Positions 30,120-40,100 of a stretch of 64,000 nt of DNA are shown piece by piece (positions within the stretch are counted from its first letter, which is position 1; the number at the start of each line of letters is the position of its first letter). A program made the position numbers and the translations under genes. Origin of the DNA: Symbiodinium natans (Eukaryota; Sar; Dinophyceae; Suessiales; Symbiodiniaceae). The stretch is taken from assembly GCA_905221605.1 (NCBI GenBank), contig CAJNDS010002330.1:150441-214440 (forward strand). Reading direction: 5' to 3'. The notes beneath the pieces are model-generated. The model saw only the letters and a program-made list of their open reading frames with translations. It had not been told where the DNA came from and did not search any database.

Positions 30120-30405
30120 ACCCCTAAACCCTAAACCCTAAACCCTAAACCCTAAAACCCTAAACCCTACGCCCTGAACCCCTAAGCCCTAAACCCTAAA
30201 CCCTAAGCCCTAAGCCCTAAACCCTAAACCCTAAACCCTACACCCTGAACCCCTAAACCCTAAACCCTAAACCCTAAACCCTAAGCCCTAAGCCCTAAGC
30301 CCTAAGCCCTAAGCCCTAAGCCCTAAGCCCTAAGCCCTAAACCCTAAACCCTAAACCCTAAACCCTAAGCCCTAAGCCCTAAACCCTAAACCCTAAACCC
30401 TAAAC
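30120..30405. repeat. CCCTAAA / CCCTAAG mixed array
   Basis: About 40 heptamers in which blocks of CCCTAAG (including a run of about 9 at 30,281-30,340) alternate with blocks of CCCTAAA, showing local homogenisation of variants. Confidence 0.9.
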
Positions 30406-30432
30406 CTCCCAATGCTGCCAGCTCTGCCCCAG

Positions 30433-30504
30433 GAGGGTCTTGACACGCTCCAGGGAAGCAGCATCAGCCAGTGCTGCGAGCCCATCTACTGCGACTTGCC
30501 ATAA
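30433..30504 (+). CDS. Cys-rich microexon 15
   Basis: After GCCCCAG it reads GLDTLQGSSISQCCEPIYC in phase 0 and reaches a TAA at 30,502. A GA donor at TACTGC|GACTTG would avoid the stop. The GSS-x2-QCCEP motif is a variant of GST-x-EECCEP. Confidence 0.55.
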   Translation, partial: EGLDTLQGSSISQCCEPIYCDLP

Positions 30505-30988
30505 AGGGGGCTAGTGGGAGTGTAGGGTTTAGGGTTTAGGGTTCAGGGGAGGTTAGCGAGGTGCAGGGCTTTGGGGGGAGGTTTCAGATGTTGGCTTGGG
30601 GATTTGAGGGTCTTAGGGATATGATTTTTGGGTTCGGGGGTTACGCTTTTTGGGGCTGAGGGTTACTGGGTTGAGGCTTGCCGAAGTTCAGGGTTTTACG
30701 TCGTGTTTTCCTTATTGGTCGATTTTCGGGTGCGAGGATCCTGGTTGCAAGGGACGTTCTCGCAGGAGGATGTAGCAAATCTCGGCGAGGAGGATGTAGC
30801 AAGTTGGGTTATGGAAGTGTGCAAGCGATGCCGACCCACACCAGAAAACGAGCCCAAAACCCGAACGCCCCAGAGCTTTCGAACCTTCGAGCCTTGAAGC
30901 CTTAAATCCTCCAACCTTTTGAAGCCCAAAGCCCTAAGCCCTCCCCCCTAAACCTCAACCATTACAAAGACCCGCCGTGGCTTGGAAG
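30505..30988. other. Unique island, partly duplicated
   Basis: Non-repetitive from about 30,560 to 30,960. Contains a short tandem phrase (GAGGATGTAGCAA twice, 30,767-30,802). Open frames of 75-89 codons exist but show no family likeness. Confidence 0.35.
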
Positions 30989-31053
30989 GCGGCAACTTCA
31001 CTTGCGACACCGACGACGATGGCGACGGCGACGGCACCATGTGGTACAAGAAG
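30989..31053 (+). CDS. Microexon 16, acidic Asp/Gly loop
   Basis: After TTGGAAG, in phase 1, it reads GNFTCDTDDDGDGDGTMWYKK and ends AAGAAG|GTGGAC in phase 0. The alternating Asp-Gly run resembles calcium-binding loops but is too short to assign. One Cys and the WYKK end fit the family register. Confidence 0.5.
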
Positions 31054-31265
31054 GTGGACACCAACTCGCTACTCCACTTCAATCCTGGTTCTATAGTATT
31101 TAGGGTTTAGGGTTTAGGGTTTAGGGAATCTATAGGGCTCAGGCTTTCAGAGCTTTTTTCTATTGGCCAACCGTGCTTCGGACGGGCTCGCGGTTCAGGT
31201 TCGTGGTTTTCGAGATTGGGGACTCCAGGTGCGGGTCCTTGGGATTGAGGTTTCGACCTAAACAG

Positions 31266-31310
31266 GAAACTCTACATCCTGGACCCCGAGAAGGATTTCT
31301 GTGGCCTGGG
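31266..31310 (+). CDS. Candidate microexon 17
   Basis: After CTAAACAG, in phase 2, it reads KLYILDPEKDFCGLG, with a single Cys. The phase matches the Lys-rich class of exons. Confidence 0.33.
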
Positions 31311-31478
31311 GTTGAAGTTCTTGCGGCGAAGCCTTGGCCGGTTACGTTTAGTTTTTCAGACTACAGACCTTAGGACTTCGGTTTAATTTAGGCTGCAAGG
31401 GTTTAGGCTTTCGGGTTGAGGGTTGAGGCTTTGGGTTGCAGGGGTTAGGATTTCGGCTACTTGTGGCCGACATCTCAG

Positions 31479-31506
31479 GTACAAGTGGCAGGGAAGCACC
31501 AACGAG
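31479..31506 (+). CDS. Microexon 18 (GST junction)
   Basis: After CATCTCAG, in phase 2, it reads YKWQGSTNE and then GACGGC, a possible GA donor in phase 0; without that donor the frame stops at TAG four bases later. Splicing to microexon 19 would give GSTNE-ECCVP, the family motif. Confidence 0.45.
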
Positions 31507-32161
31507 GACGGCTAGGGAACTGCAGCAAGCACAAGATGCCAAGCATCCACCCCTAGCCCTAAACCCTAAGCCCTGAACCCTAAACCCTAAACCCTAAGCC
31601 CTGAACACTAAAAACCCTAAACCCTAAACCCTAAGCCCTGAACCCTAAACACCCTAAACACTAAACGCACCCTAAACCCACCCGAAACCCTAAACACCCT
31701 GAACTGCATTCAGCCAAAACCCTCGAAATCCGCAACCCCAAAACCCAAAGCGTTGTAGGCACAGGGCTCCAAGGGGGGATGGTCGGAGGAACCCCTGAGT
31801 AAAACCCTCAATCCTGCCGCGCCATATAACCCACTTAGGGTTTAAGGGTTAGGGTGCAACCCTAGACCCCAAACCCGAACCCCCCCTAAACCCTAACCAA
31901 ACCCTAGTAGGGTGCACCTCTTATAGTGATGTACTCAAGCCCCCCCCCCCCTCCCCCCGCAAAAACAGAAAACTGTGTCGCACCTCGGGTCACTTTTTAG
32001 ATTCACTCCCGTGGTCCTTTAAGTTTAGGGTGTAGGGTCTAGGGCCTCTCTCCCAGAACCCTGAAAACCCTGAAGCCATGCAACCCTTGGTGGTTTAGGG
32101 TTTTTGAGTCTCGGGTTTCGGGTTTGCCCTCCAATCCCCCTGCGCGGGTCAAGTTGCGCAG
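31507..32161. other. Intron-like arrays and islands
   Basis: CCCTAAA-type arrays at 31,555-31,690, a C-rich run near 31,940-31,960, and small islands. No exon seen. Confidence 0.4.
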
Positions 32162-32228
32162 GAGTGCTGCGTGCCGAAGTACTGCAGCCAGTACACTACC
32201 TCCACCCCCACTCAGCTTCCGCCTTGGG
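32162..32228 (+). CDS. Cys-rich microexon 19
   Basis: After GTTGCGCAG, in phase 0, it reads ECCVPKYCSQYTTSTPTQL, the same register as microexons 13 and 14. The 3' border is uncertain (GA donor near 32,229). Confidence 0.6.
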
Positions 32229-32391
32229 GGGATGTTCCAGATTCTTTGAGTGTTCACTGTGTTCACTGAGAGTTTGTTCTTGTTTGTGCGATTACGTGCT
32301 TTCTGAAAATTTTTGGGGGTCCCTTTTTGGGATGTGTTCCCCCAACCTTCTTGGGAGTATACTGAGGGACCCCAACTCTAGGAAGATACCT

Positions 32392-32491
32392 TGGGATGTT
32401 CGCCCTTATACTAGCAGTCCTCAAAAAAGGGATTCTAGTACCCCCGACTACACTCCCTATTAAGGACTGTTAGTATAAGGGGGAGCATCCC
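32392..32491. mobile_element. Second inverted-repeat element (MITE-like)
   Basis: About 29-bp imperfect inverted termini, from GGGATGTTCGCCCTTATACT at 32,392 to its near-complement ending 32,491, around a 42-bp middle. Related half-sequences (CCCCTTATGCT, AATAAGGGGGGCATATCCC) occur at 35,535-35,550 and 35,715-35,745. Confidence 0.5.
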
Positions 32492-32602
32492 AACCCGAAA
32501 CCCGAAACCCTAAATTCTAAATCCTAAACCCTAAACCCTAAACCCGAAGCCCTAAATCCCAAACAGACACCGATGAAATCGGGCGAAGCTGTTGCTTCCC
32601 AG

Positions 32603-32651
32603 GTGGAAGAGGAAGCCCCAGAAGAATGCCCAGGGCAGCACGGATGTGGAG
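32603..32651 (+). CDS. Lys-rich microexon 20 (GST junction)
   Basis: After CTTCCCAG, in phase 2, it reads WKRKPQKNAQGSTDVE. It matches microexon 12 in layout (Lys-rich then GSTD). The donor could be GT after GSTD or GA after GSTDV, both phase 0. Confidence 0.55.
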
Positions 32652-32666
32652 CCGCGGGGAGGGGGG

Positions 32667-32830
32667 GTGGGGTTTAGGGTGTAGGGTTTAGGGTTTAGGG
32701 TTTAGGGTTTAGGGTTTAGGGTTTAGGGTTTAGGGTTTAGGGTTTAGGGTTTAGGGTCTAGGCTTTAGGGTTTAGGGTTTAGGGTGTAGGGTTTATTCAG
32801 GGTTTAGGTTTAGGGTTTAGGGTTTAGGGA
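32667..32830. repeat. Telomere-like array, TTTAGGG orientation
   Basis: About 22 TTTAGGG units with a few TGTAGGG and TCTAGGC variants between microexons 20 and 21. Confidence 0.9.
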
Positions 32831-32842
32831 CATGCTTTTCAG

Positions 32843-32897
32843 GAGGTGGAGCCCCGAGACCCCGGTCAGAACGATTACTCCGTAAACTGCCAGGGGG
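32843..32897 (+). CDS. Microexon 21
   Basis: After CTTTTCAG, in phase 0, it reads EVEPRDPGQNDYSVNCQG and ends in phase 1 before GTAAGG, a strong donor. It has the same phases as microexon 13 but has lost the leading CC. Confidence 0.5.
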
Positions 32898-32968
32898 GTA
32901 AGGTTTAGCAGTCGAAGTCAACCTGAACCTGGAGCCCTATACTCCGAGCCCTTCTAAGGCCCTAAGAC

Positions 32969-33122
32969 AAACCCTAAACCCTAAACCCTAAACCCTAAAC
33001 CCTAAACCCTAAACCCTAAACCCTAAACCCTAAACCCTAAACCCTAAACCCTCAACCCTATACCCTATACCCTATACCCTATACCCTAAACCCTAAACCC
33101 TAAACCCTAAACCCTAAACCCC
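32969..33122. repeat. Telomere-like array with CCCTATA variants
   Basis: CCCTAAA array of about 21 units with four consecutive CCCTATA variants near 33,056-33,084. Confidence 0.9.
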
Positions 33123-33137
33123 AAACTCCAGCGCCAG

Positions 33138-33203
33138 GAGTGCTACGACCAGCTATGGTGTTCCAGCTACTGCTGCGTGGGCGCCGGCTGCGCGGCCGTG
33201 TGA
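33138..33203 (+). CDS. Cys-rich microexon 22
   Basis: After GCGCCAG, in phase 0, it reads ECYDQLWCSSYCCVGAGC and reaches TGA at 33,201; several GC or GT donors occur first. The second Cys of ECC is replaced by Tyr. Confidence 0.6.
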   Translation, partial: ECYDQLWCSSYCCVGAGCAAV

Positions 33204-33773
33204 AATCCCAAACCTGAAGCCCCAAAACCCAAAACCCTAAACCCCAAATCCCAAACCCTACACCCTAGAAACCCTCAGCCCCTAAGCCCTGAAGTATTGA
33301 AGCCCTGCAGGCCCATGAAGCCCCTCAAGGGCCTCCAAAGCAGCTTAACCCAGGACCTGAGGGTGCCCCTGAAGCGGTTTAAGCCCGGGTTTAGGGTTTA
33401 GGGTATCGGGTTTAAGGTTTTGGCTTTTGGGGTTTAGGGTTTAGGGCTCCTAACCTCAAAATTCAAGGTTTGGGGGGGTCGGGTTTAGGGGTTTAGGGGT
33501 TTGGGGGCTTAGGGTTTAGGGTCCAGGAGTCTACGGGTTTAGGGTGGGGTTCATTGCTTCAGGGTTCGGGCCTATTTCCTCAACCAGACACCCAACTCCC
33601 CTCAATGTCGAAAACCGAATGCCCTAAACCCTAGACAGCAGGTTTAGGGCTGAGGGTTGAGCCCTAAACCCTAAACCCCAAACCCCAAACCCCAAACCCC
33701 AAACCCTAAACCCTAAACCCTAAACCCTAAACCAGAAGTTTTCACCCCATCAAAAACCTTCCCAAGTGCCAAG

Positions 33774-33803
33774 GTTGGGTGAAGAAGCCGGAGGCAGGCA
33801 CCC
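33774..33803 (+). CDS. Candidate microexon 23 (GW-x-KKP)
   Basis: After TGCCAAG, in phase 1, it reads GWVKKPEAGT, matching the GW-x-K-x-P part of microexon 5. The 3' end is not defined, and the frame stays open for another 15 codons. Confidence 0.4.
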
Positions 33804-34308
33804 GCCCGGCTCCTGGTGCAGGCGAACTTGGGCTCGTCGGCGGAGCCTTCTTGGGCTTGTATAGGGGTTTTTGGGTTTTAGGCTTAGGGCTTTCGGATTT
33901 GGGGTTAGGGTTTAGGGTTTAGGGTTCAGGGTTCAGGGCTTCGGGTTGAAGGATTTTGGGTTTTGGCGGTTTTGGGTTTTGGGGCTCCCCGCAGTTGGGT
34001 TACCTTTTTGGGCTCCCCCGAGTATACAACCTCCCTGAATAGCGACCCAGAAAGAGACACCCCAGATTGAACCCTCCTGCCCGAACCCACATGCAAAGCG
34101 CCTAAAGCCCTACACCTTATAATCCTTCAGCTGAACCTCAACCCTCAACCCTCAACCCTGAACCTAAACCCCTAACCCTAAACCCGAAACCCTAAACCCT
34201 AAACCCTAAACCCTAAACCCTAAACCCTAAACCCTAAACCCTAAACCCTCAACCCTAAACCTAAACCCTAAACCCTAAGTCCTAGACCTGGCTCTTGGCG
34301 CTGCCAAG

Positions 34309-34372
34309 GCCCTGGCAGCACGGATGCAGAGTGCTGCACGCCGGGCAGCGAAGCCGAAGACCTGCCGGACAG
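34309..34372 (+). CDS. Cys-rich microexon 24
   Basis: After GCTGCCAAG, in phase 1, it reads PGSTDAECCTPGSEAEDL with an intact GST-x-AECC junction and ends near GGACAG before a long TTTAGGG array. Last clear member of the series. Confidence 0.6.
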
Positions 34373-34470
34373 GGTTTAGGGTTTAGGGTTTAGGGTTTAG
34401 GGTTTAGGGTTTAGGGTTTAGGGTTTAGGGTTTAGGGTTTAGGGTTTAGGGTTTAGGGTTTAGGGTTTAG
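34371..34470. repeat. Telomere-like array, TTTAGGG orientation
   Basis: About 14 perfect units, followed by GGTTTAGGC-type variants. Confidence 0.9.
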
Positions 34471-37136
34471 GCGGTTTAAGCGGTTCAGGCGGTTTAGGCG
34501 GTTTACGCAGTTTAGGCGATTTAGGGGTTGGGGGTTAAGGGGTTTAGCGTTTCGGGTTCAGGGTTTTAGGGTTCAGGGTCTAGGGTTTAGGGTGGGCAAA
34601 AGGGCCTCAAGGGTGGGTTTTAGGGGCTTAGGGGTTAAAGGTCTAGGTTTTTCTGGGGTTGAAGGATTTTTCTTTTTTGGCTCGGGTTTTTGGGTGTTTT
34701 GGGGTGGGTTAGGGAGCTGATGAGTAGGAGGGGAGCTTGTGAATAGGAGTCCAGGGATTGAAGGGTTTAAGGGGGCTTAGGGTTTAGGTCTGTTCAACTG
34801 TTTAGTTAAACCCTAATTAAACCCTAAACCCTGAACCCTAAACCCTAAACCTAGGGGAACCCGTGTGTTTTTTTTTTTGGTGGGTGCTTTTTTTCTGTGG
34901 GTGTTTTTTGGCTCGCGGCGTCCCCGCGCCCGCAGCAAAAACAACGCGCCCCCGCACCCACAGTGTCACAGCAAAAAAGCGCCCCCGCACCCGCAGCAAA
35001 AAACAACGCGCCCCCTCTTGCGGGCGTTGTTTCCGGGGCCGCCAAGGTGAGGGAGTGACGCGGCGGGCGGTGCCCCTGCGCCCGCAGCAGAAAAAACACG
35101 CGCCCCCCCCCCCCCCCCCCCCCCCCCCCCCGACGTCCGCCGCTTTCTTTAAGCCGGGCAAGCTTGCTTCAAAGCATACGAATCCCTTCCAAAACCATGA
35201 TGCGAGCATTGTGTTTGGGGTGGCTGCGCGCCCCCCCCCCCCCCCCCCCCCCAACCCCCCCCGCTTTGTTTTCGCACCAAAAAAAGGTCTTACCCCTTAA
35301 ACTCAAAACCCTTGAGCCGTGAGCTGCTGTTGTTTGGAGGGGGGTTTAGGGTTTAGGGTTTAGGGTTCAGGGTTTAGGGTTTAGGGTTTAGGGTTTAGGG
35401 TTTAGGGTTTAGGGTTCAGGGTTCAGGGTTCAGGGAGCCCGCCGGCCAGGACCTTCACGTCAAGAAGGCCGGCTGAATCGGACTGTACAAGCTGCGGAAG
35501 AGGGATGACATGGTTTAAGGGGTTGAGGTTGGTATGTTTCCCCTTATGCTAAACCCTAAACCCTAAACCCTAAACCCTAAACCCTAAACCCTAAACCCTA
35601 AACCCTAAACCCTAAACCCTAAACCTTAAACCCTAAACCCTAAACCCTAAACCCTAAACCCTAAACCCTAAACCCTAAACCCTAAAAGTCCTAAAACGGG
35701 ATTGTAGTACCCCCGAATAAGGGGGGCATATCCCAAGGTTGAGGTCTCAGGGTTCAATTCTGGGTTGCTGAATACGGGTGAAGCGATTCGTCCCCATGTG
35801 TAGGAATCGGGCTTACAGGGTTTATAGGGTTTAGGGTTTAGGGTGTTGAGGAGTCTGATCTGCGCTGAGGCTGTTGGCTGAAGTTACGGGGGTTGAGAGG
35901 CGAGAGGCTTTGCAGAGTTTGGGGAGTTCTTTTTTCGGGGTTCACGGGTTAAAGGCAGTTCTCTGACTGTTTTGTTTGTGTGTGAAGTGGAGGAGTGCAG
36001 CTTCCTTGCCGGAGGCGTCCCTAAACTCAACCCTACGCCCTAAACTCGAAACGGTGCTATGCCATAAACGGCCACCCGCCCTTAAGCCACCTCACGCAAC
36101 TTGCACGCCGAACCTGGGAAGCTATGAGGAGGGTTTAGGGTTGTTTAGGATCTACGATCTGCGGGGTTTAGGGGTACAGGGTTTCAGGGGTGTAGGCGTT
36201 TTAGGGGCTTAGGGTTTAAGGGATTGGGGCTTCAAAGGGTTTTTGGTTTGATTGCCTTTTGGGTTCAGGATTGGGCTGCTGTCAGGCATCTTGTCAGAAG
36301 CTCTAGGGCTGGTCCTCTAAGGCCCTGAGCCCCCAACCCTAAACCCTGAACCGTGAACCCTAAACCCCAAACCCTGAACCCTAAACCTAAACCCTAAACC
36401 CTAAACCTAAACCCTAAACCCTAAACCTAAACCCTAAACCCTAAACGCTAAACGCTAAACCCTAAACCCTAAACCCTAAACGCTAAATGCTAAACCCTAA
36501 ACCCTAAACCCTAAACCCTAAACCCTAGACCCTAAACCCCAAAGCATAAAAGCACCCTAAACCCTAAACCCTACCCAGGTGCGCTGAAGCCGGTGATGCC
36601 CTCGCCAACATGACTGCCGGAAGCGAGACAAAAAGCAAGCAACAGCGACAACGGACTTGTCAAACCGAGGGTGGTAGGCCCTAAGTCGTAAACGCAAAAC
36701 CTAGATGCAGTGGCGGATCTCAATCGGTCGGGTCTCTATGACCATCTAGGGTTTAGGGTTTAGGGTTTTAGGCGGAGAGGCCCTAGAGCCAAGCACCTTC
36801 GGTTGCTGCAGAAGATGGATCCTTCTCAACAAGAACCCGAGCCCTAACCCTCTCCCCCTAAGACCGAAAGTCGACACCGCCACCCTTGAACCCCCTCCCC
36901 CTAATAAGGGATGATTAAACCCACTTACCCGCAATATTAAACCCCCCCATATTTTCTGCAACATAACTATAATGGGAGTATTAAGTATACGGGGTAGCGG
37001 TGAACGCGCCAGTATCAGAAGAAGCACAAACCACATTCGATCCTCCTAAATTACCCTAAACCCTAAACCGTAAACCCTGAACCGGCCGCAGTTTTCCGAT
37101 CAGTGCGGGGGCAGGGTGCCGGCGCAACCTTAGATC
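34471..37136. other. Region between the Cys-rich series and the LHC gene
   Basis: Heptamer arrays at 35,341-35,440, 35,548-35,695 and 36,340-36,570. The 34,860-35,290 tract has repeated CGCGCCCCC/GCAGCAAAA phrases and two C homopolymers of about 25 and 21 bases. An island at 36,585-36,690 reads CAEAGDALANMTAGSETKSK after CCCAG and could be one more exon. An island at 36,770-37,035 has no recognisable content. Confidence 0.4.
34863..35290. repeat. GC-rich low-complexity tract with C homopolymers
   Basis: Irregular repeats of GCGCCCCCGCACCCGCAGCAAAA and two long C runs (about 35,106-35,131 and 35,231-35,251). Open frames here reflect composition. Confidence 0.7.
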
Positions 37137-37176
37137 ATGGCAGCGAAGACAAGCGCAATTGTGCTGGCGACCGGAG
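37137..37176 (+). CDS. LHC exon 1: start codon and signal peptide
   Basis: ATG then AAKTSAIVLATG, ending G|GCAGGA (GC donor) in phase 1. The next exon starts with GC in the matching phase, restoring Gly. Confidence 0.65.
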
Positions 37177-40100
37177 GCAGGATCCTGCCCGAAACACTGA
37201 ACCCTAAACCCTAAACCCTAAACCCTGAACCCTAAACCCTAAACCCTAAACCCTAAACCCTAAACCCTAAACCCTAAACCCTAAACCCCTAAACCCTGAA
37301 CCCTACACCCCAAACCCTAAACCCTAAACCCTAAACCCTAAACCCTGAACCCTGAACCCTAAACCCTGAACCCTGAACCCTGAACCCTGAACCCTGAACC
37401 CTGAACCTTAAAACCTAAACCCTCAACCCTTAACCCTTGGCCCTTAACCCTAAACCCTAAACCCTAAACCCTGGTTTGCTTGCTGCTTTTCGGGTGTAGG
37501 GTTTTGGGCCCCCAAAGGGTGGAAGTAGGAGAACTTTGGTCCCACTAGCGCTCTTGAAGTCTACGCGTAGGATTTCGGCGTTTGGGGTCTTTAGGGTTTA
37601 GGGTTTAGGGTTTTGAGGGTTTTGAGGGTTGTGAGGGTTTAGGGTTTAATGTTTAGGGTTTAGGGTTTTCAGCATTTAGGGTTTAGGGTTCCTGGGGTTT
37701 GGTAGGCTCCCAAGCAGTGTGTCTACACTTTTCCATGAGCTAAAGGGGCATAGAGGGGCTAGATCGAGTGCGGCGCGTGTGGCCAAATGCGCTACTGGTG
37801 TCTTTTTTGGACGTCTGCGTTCACGTCTTCGCTTTTGGACGTCTGTGTTCGGCCAAATAATGCGACACGGTCTTCGCTGTTTTGCACGTGTGGGCTCTTG
37901 GTGCCTCTTGCCAGGTGCTCTTGGACCATTTGGGCGTGTACGTTTTGCTGCTTCGTGTTTCAGGGTTTAGGGTTTGGGGTTTAGGGTTTAGGGTTTAGGG
38001 TTTGGGGTTTAGGGTTTAGGGTTTAGGGTTTAGGGTTTAGGGTTTGGGGTTTAGGGTTTAGGGTTTAATTAGGGCCTGACACGGCCCATGTCTGCAAGCC
38101 CAAGGTCATGTTTTTACTTACTGGGCAAGGTCTTTTTTTTTTTACTGGGCAAGGTCATTTTTTTTTAAAACTTTTTTACTGGGCAAGGTCATTTTTCTAC
38201 TGGCAAGGTCGTTTTTTTTTTTTTTTACTGGGCAAGGTCATTTTTTTTTATTGGGCAAGGTCATTTTTTTACTGGGCAAGGTCGTGCCATAAGTGAAATA
38301 TTTTCTTAATGTTGTGGGATTCTTTGGGCGGGTGGGTGTTTTTCTGGGGTAATTTCTTGACTAGTGAATGCTTGGACTTGACATGCTGAACCCCAAAACC
38401 CAACACCCAAAACCCCAAACCCTAAACCCTAAACCCTAAACCCTAAACCGTAAACCCTAAACCCTAAACCCTAAACCCCAAACCCCAAACCCCAAACCCT
38501 ACACCCTAAACCCTAAACCTGCACAGGCCTTGCGGCCGCGACCGCTTTCGTTGCCCCCCGCACCGGCGCGCCCCAGCTGCGCAGCTCGCGCCACGCCGAG
38601 GCTGGGGTTTTGGGGGTTTAGGGTTTAGGGTTTAGGGTTCAGGGTTTAGGGTTTAGGGTTTAGGGTTTAGGGTTTAATTAGGATTTAATTAGGGTTTAGG
38701 GTTTAGGATTTAGGGTTTAGGGTTTAGGGGGCTTTCGGGTAGACCCTCAACCCTAAGCCCTGAAGCCTAAGGCCTAAAGCCCCAAACTCCAGAGCGCAAT
38801 AAATCTAAAGATCCGAACACGACCCCAAACCCCGCAGACGAAGTCTTCAATCCCCTGAAGCCAAACCCTAAACCCTAAGCCCGAAGCCCTAACCCCTAAA
38901 CCCCAAGCCTGAAACCCTAAACCCCAAAACGAAACCCTAAACCCTAATCCCTAAACCCTACACCCCAAGCCCGAAACCCCAAACCCGAAACCCGAGGCCG
39001 CCCGAGCCCCGACCGCAGCTGGCTGCCTCAGCAGCGCCGCGCCAACCGCAGCCCTTCTGGCTGTGGCTGCCGCAGGGGCCCGAAAGGCACGCGCCAAGAT
39101 TTGGGTTGTCGGTTTCGGGGCTTTTAGGGGTTTATAGGGGTTTATAGGGGTTTAGAGGGGTTTATAGGTGTTTATAGGGGTTTATAGTGGTTTATAGGGG
39201 TTTATAGGGGTTTATAGGGGTTTATAGGGGTTTATAGGGGTTTATAGGGGTTTATAGGGTTGAGGGGCTTTAGGGTTTGGTTTAGGAGTCTAGGGCTTAC
39301 GGAGGGCACAGAGATTTCCCAATGCCTGGGGTCTGTGTCAATATGCGGGGACCCGCGTGTGCCAGAAAGTCTGAGTATCTTTTCAGCATTCTCAAGCCCC
39401 AGACCCCAAACCCTAAACCCAACCCCAAACCCCAAACCCTAAACCCAAAACCCCAAACCCTAAACCTATTTTTTCAAAGCCCATCCCCGCCACCTCATGA
39501 AACCTCGATCTTCTTCCTTGGCCTTGTTTGTACAGGGTGTAGGGTTTAGGGTTTAGGGGATTGAAACTTGTCAAAACACAGGTCAGTCTCCTAAGCCCCG
39601 ACCCTCCTGCCACTGTTAACCCTCAACCCTGCACCCTAACGGTTTAGGGTTTAGGGTTTAGGGAAGCTTACACCCTAAACCCTGAACCTTAACCCTAAAC
39701 CCTAAACCCTTGATCGCAAACCCTGCCCTGCAACAGCTGCATCAGGCGCATGGGAAGAGCGCCGTCACCCTGCGCGCCTTCGAGACCGAGCTGGGTGTCG
39801 CAGATGGGTTTCGGCTTTCGGGTTTAGGGGCTGTTTCGGCTGTGGGTCTGGGGGCGATTTAGGGGGGATATTTAGAGCTTTTTAGGGGCTACTTAGGGGC
39901 TTCGGGTTTAGGGCTTAATTTGGGGTCAGCGTTTTTGACCCTAAACCTCCTCGGCGAATCAAGCGCGGCTGTGCCTGCGGTGCAGAGTTTCGGGCGGTTG
40001 GGGGAACGAGAGTTGCAGGCTTCCAGGTTTTGGTGGTCTGACTTTGGGATTCGGGTTTAGGGTTCAGGGTTTAGGGTTTAGGGGATTGCATTTGTTTGGT

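Larger units (their letters stand above)
28521..30432. other. Heptamer arrays and decamer array, no supported exon
   Basis: Mixed CCCTAAA and TTTAGGG arrays, unique islands at 28,660-28,900, 29,030-29,175 and 29,280-29,350, then the long C-rich decamer array and a CCCTAAA/CCCTAAG array up to 30,405. Confidence 0.45.
37177..38526 (+). other. LHC intron 1
   Basis: Donor GCAGGA, acceptor CTGCACAG before G. Contains a 270-bp CCCTAAA/CCCTGAA array (37,199-37,475), unique sequence 37,480-37,960, a TTTAGGG array to 38,068, and the ACTGGGCAAGGTC minisatellite. Confidence 0.55.

Noticed and set aside
34838-35300. ORFs of 61-145 codons around the C homopolymers
   Set aside because: Low-complexity GC tract, open on both strands; homopolymer lengths are unreliable.
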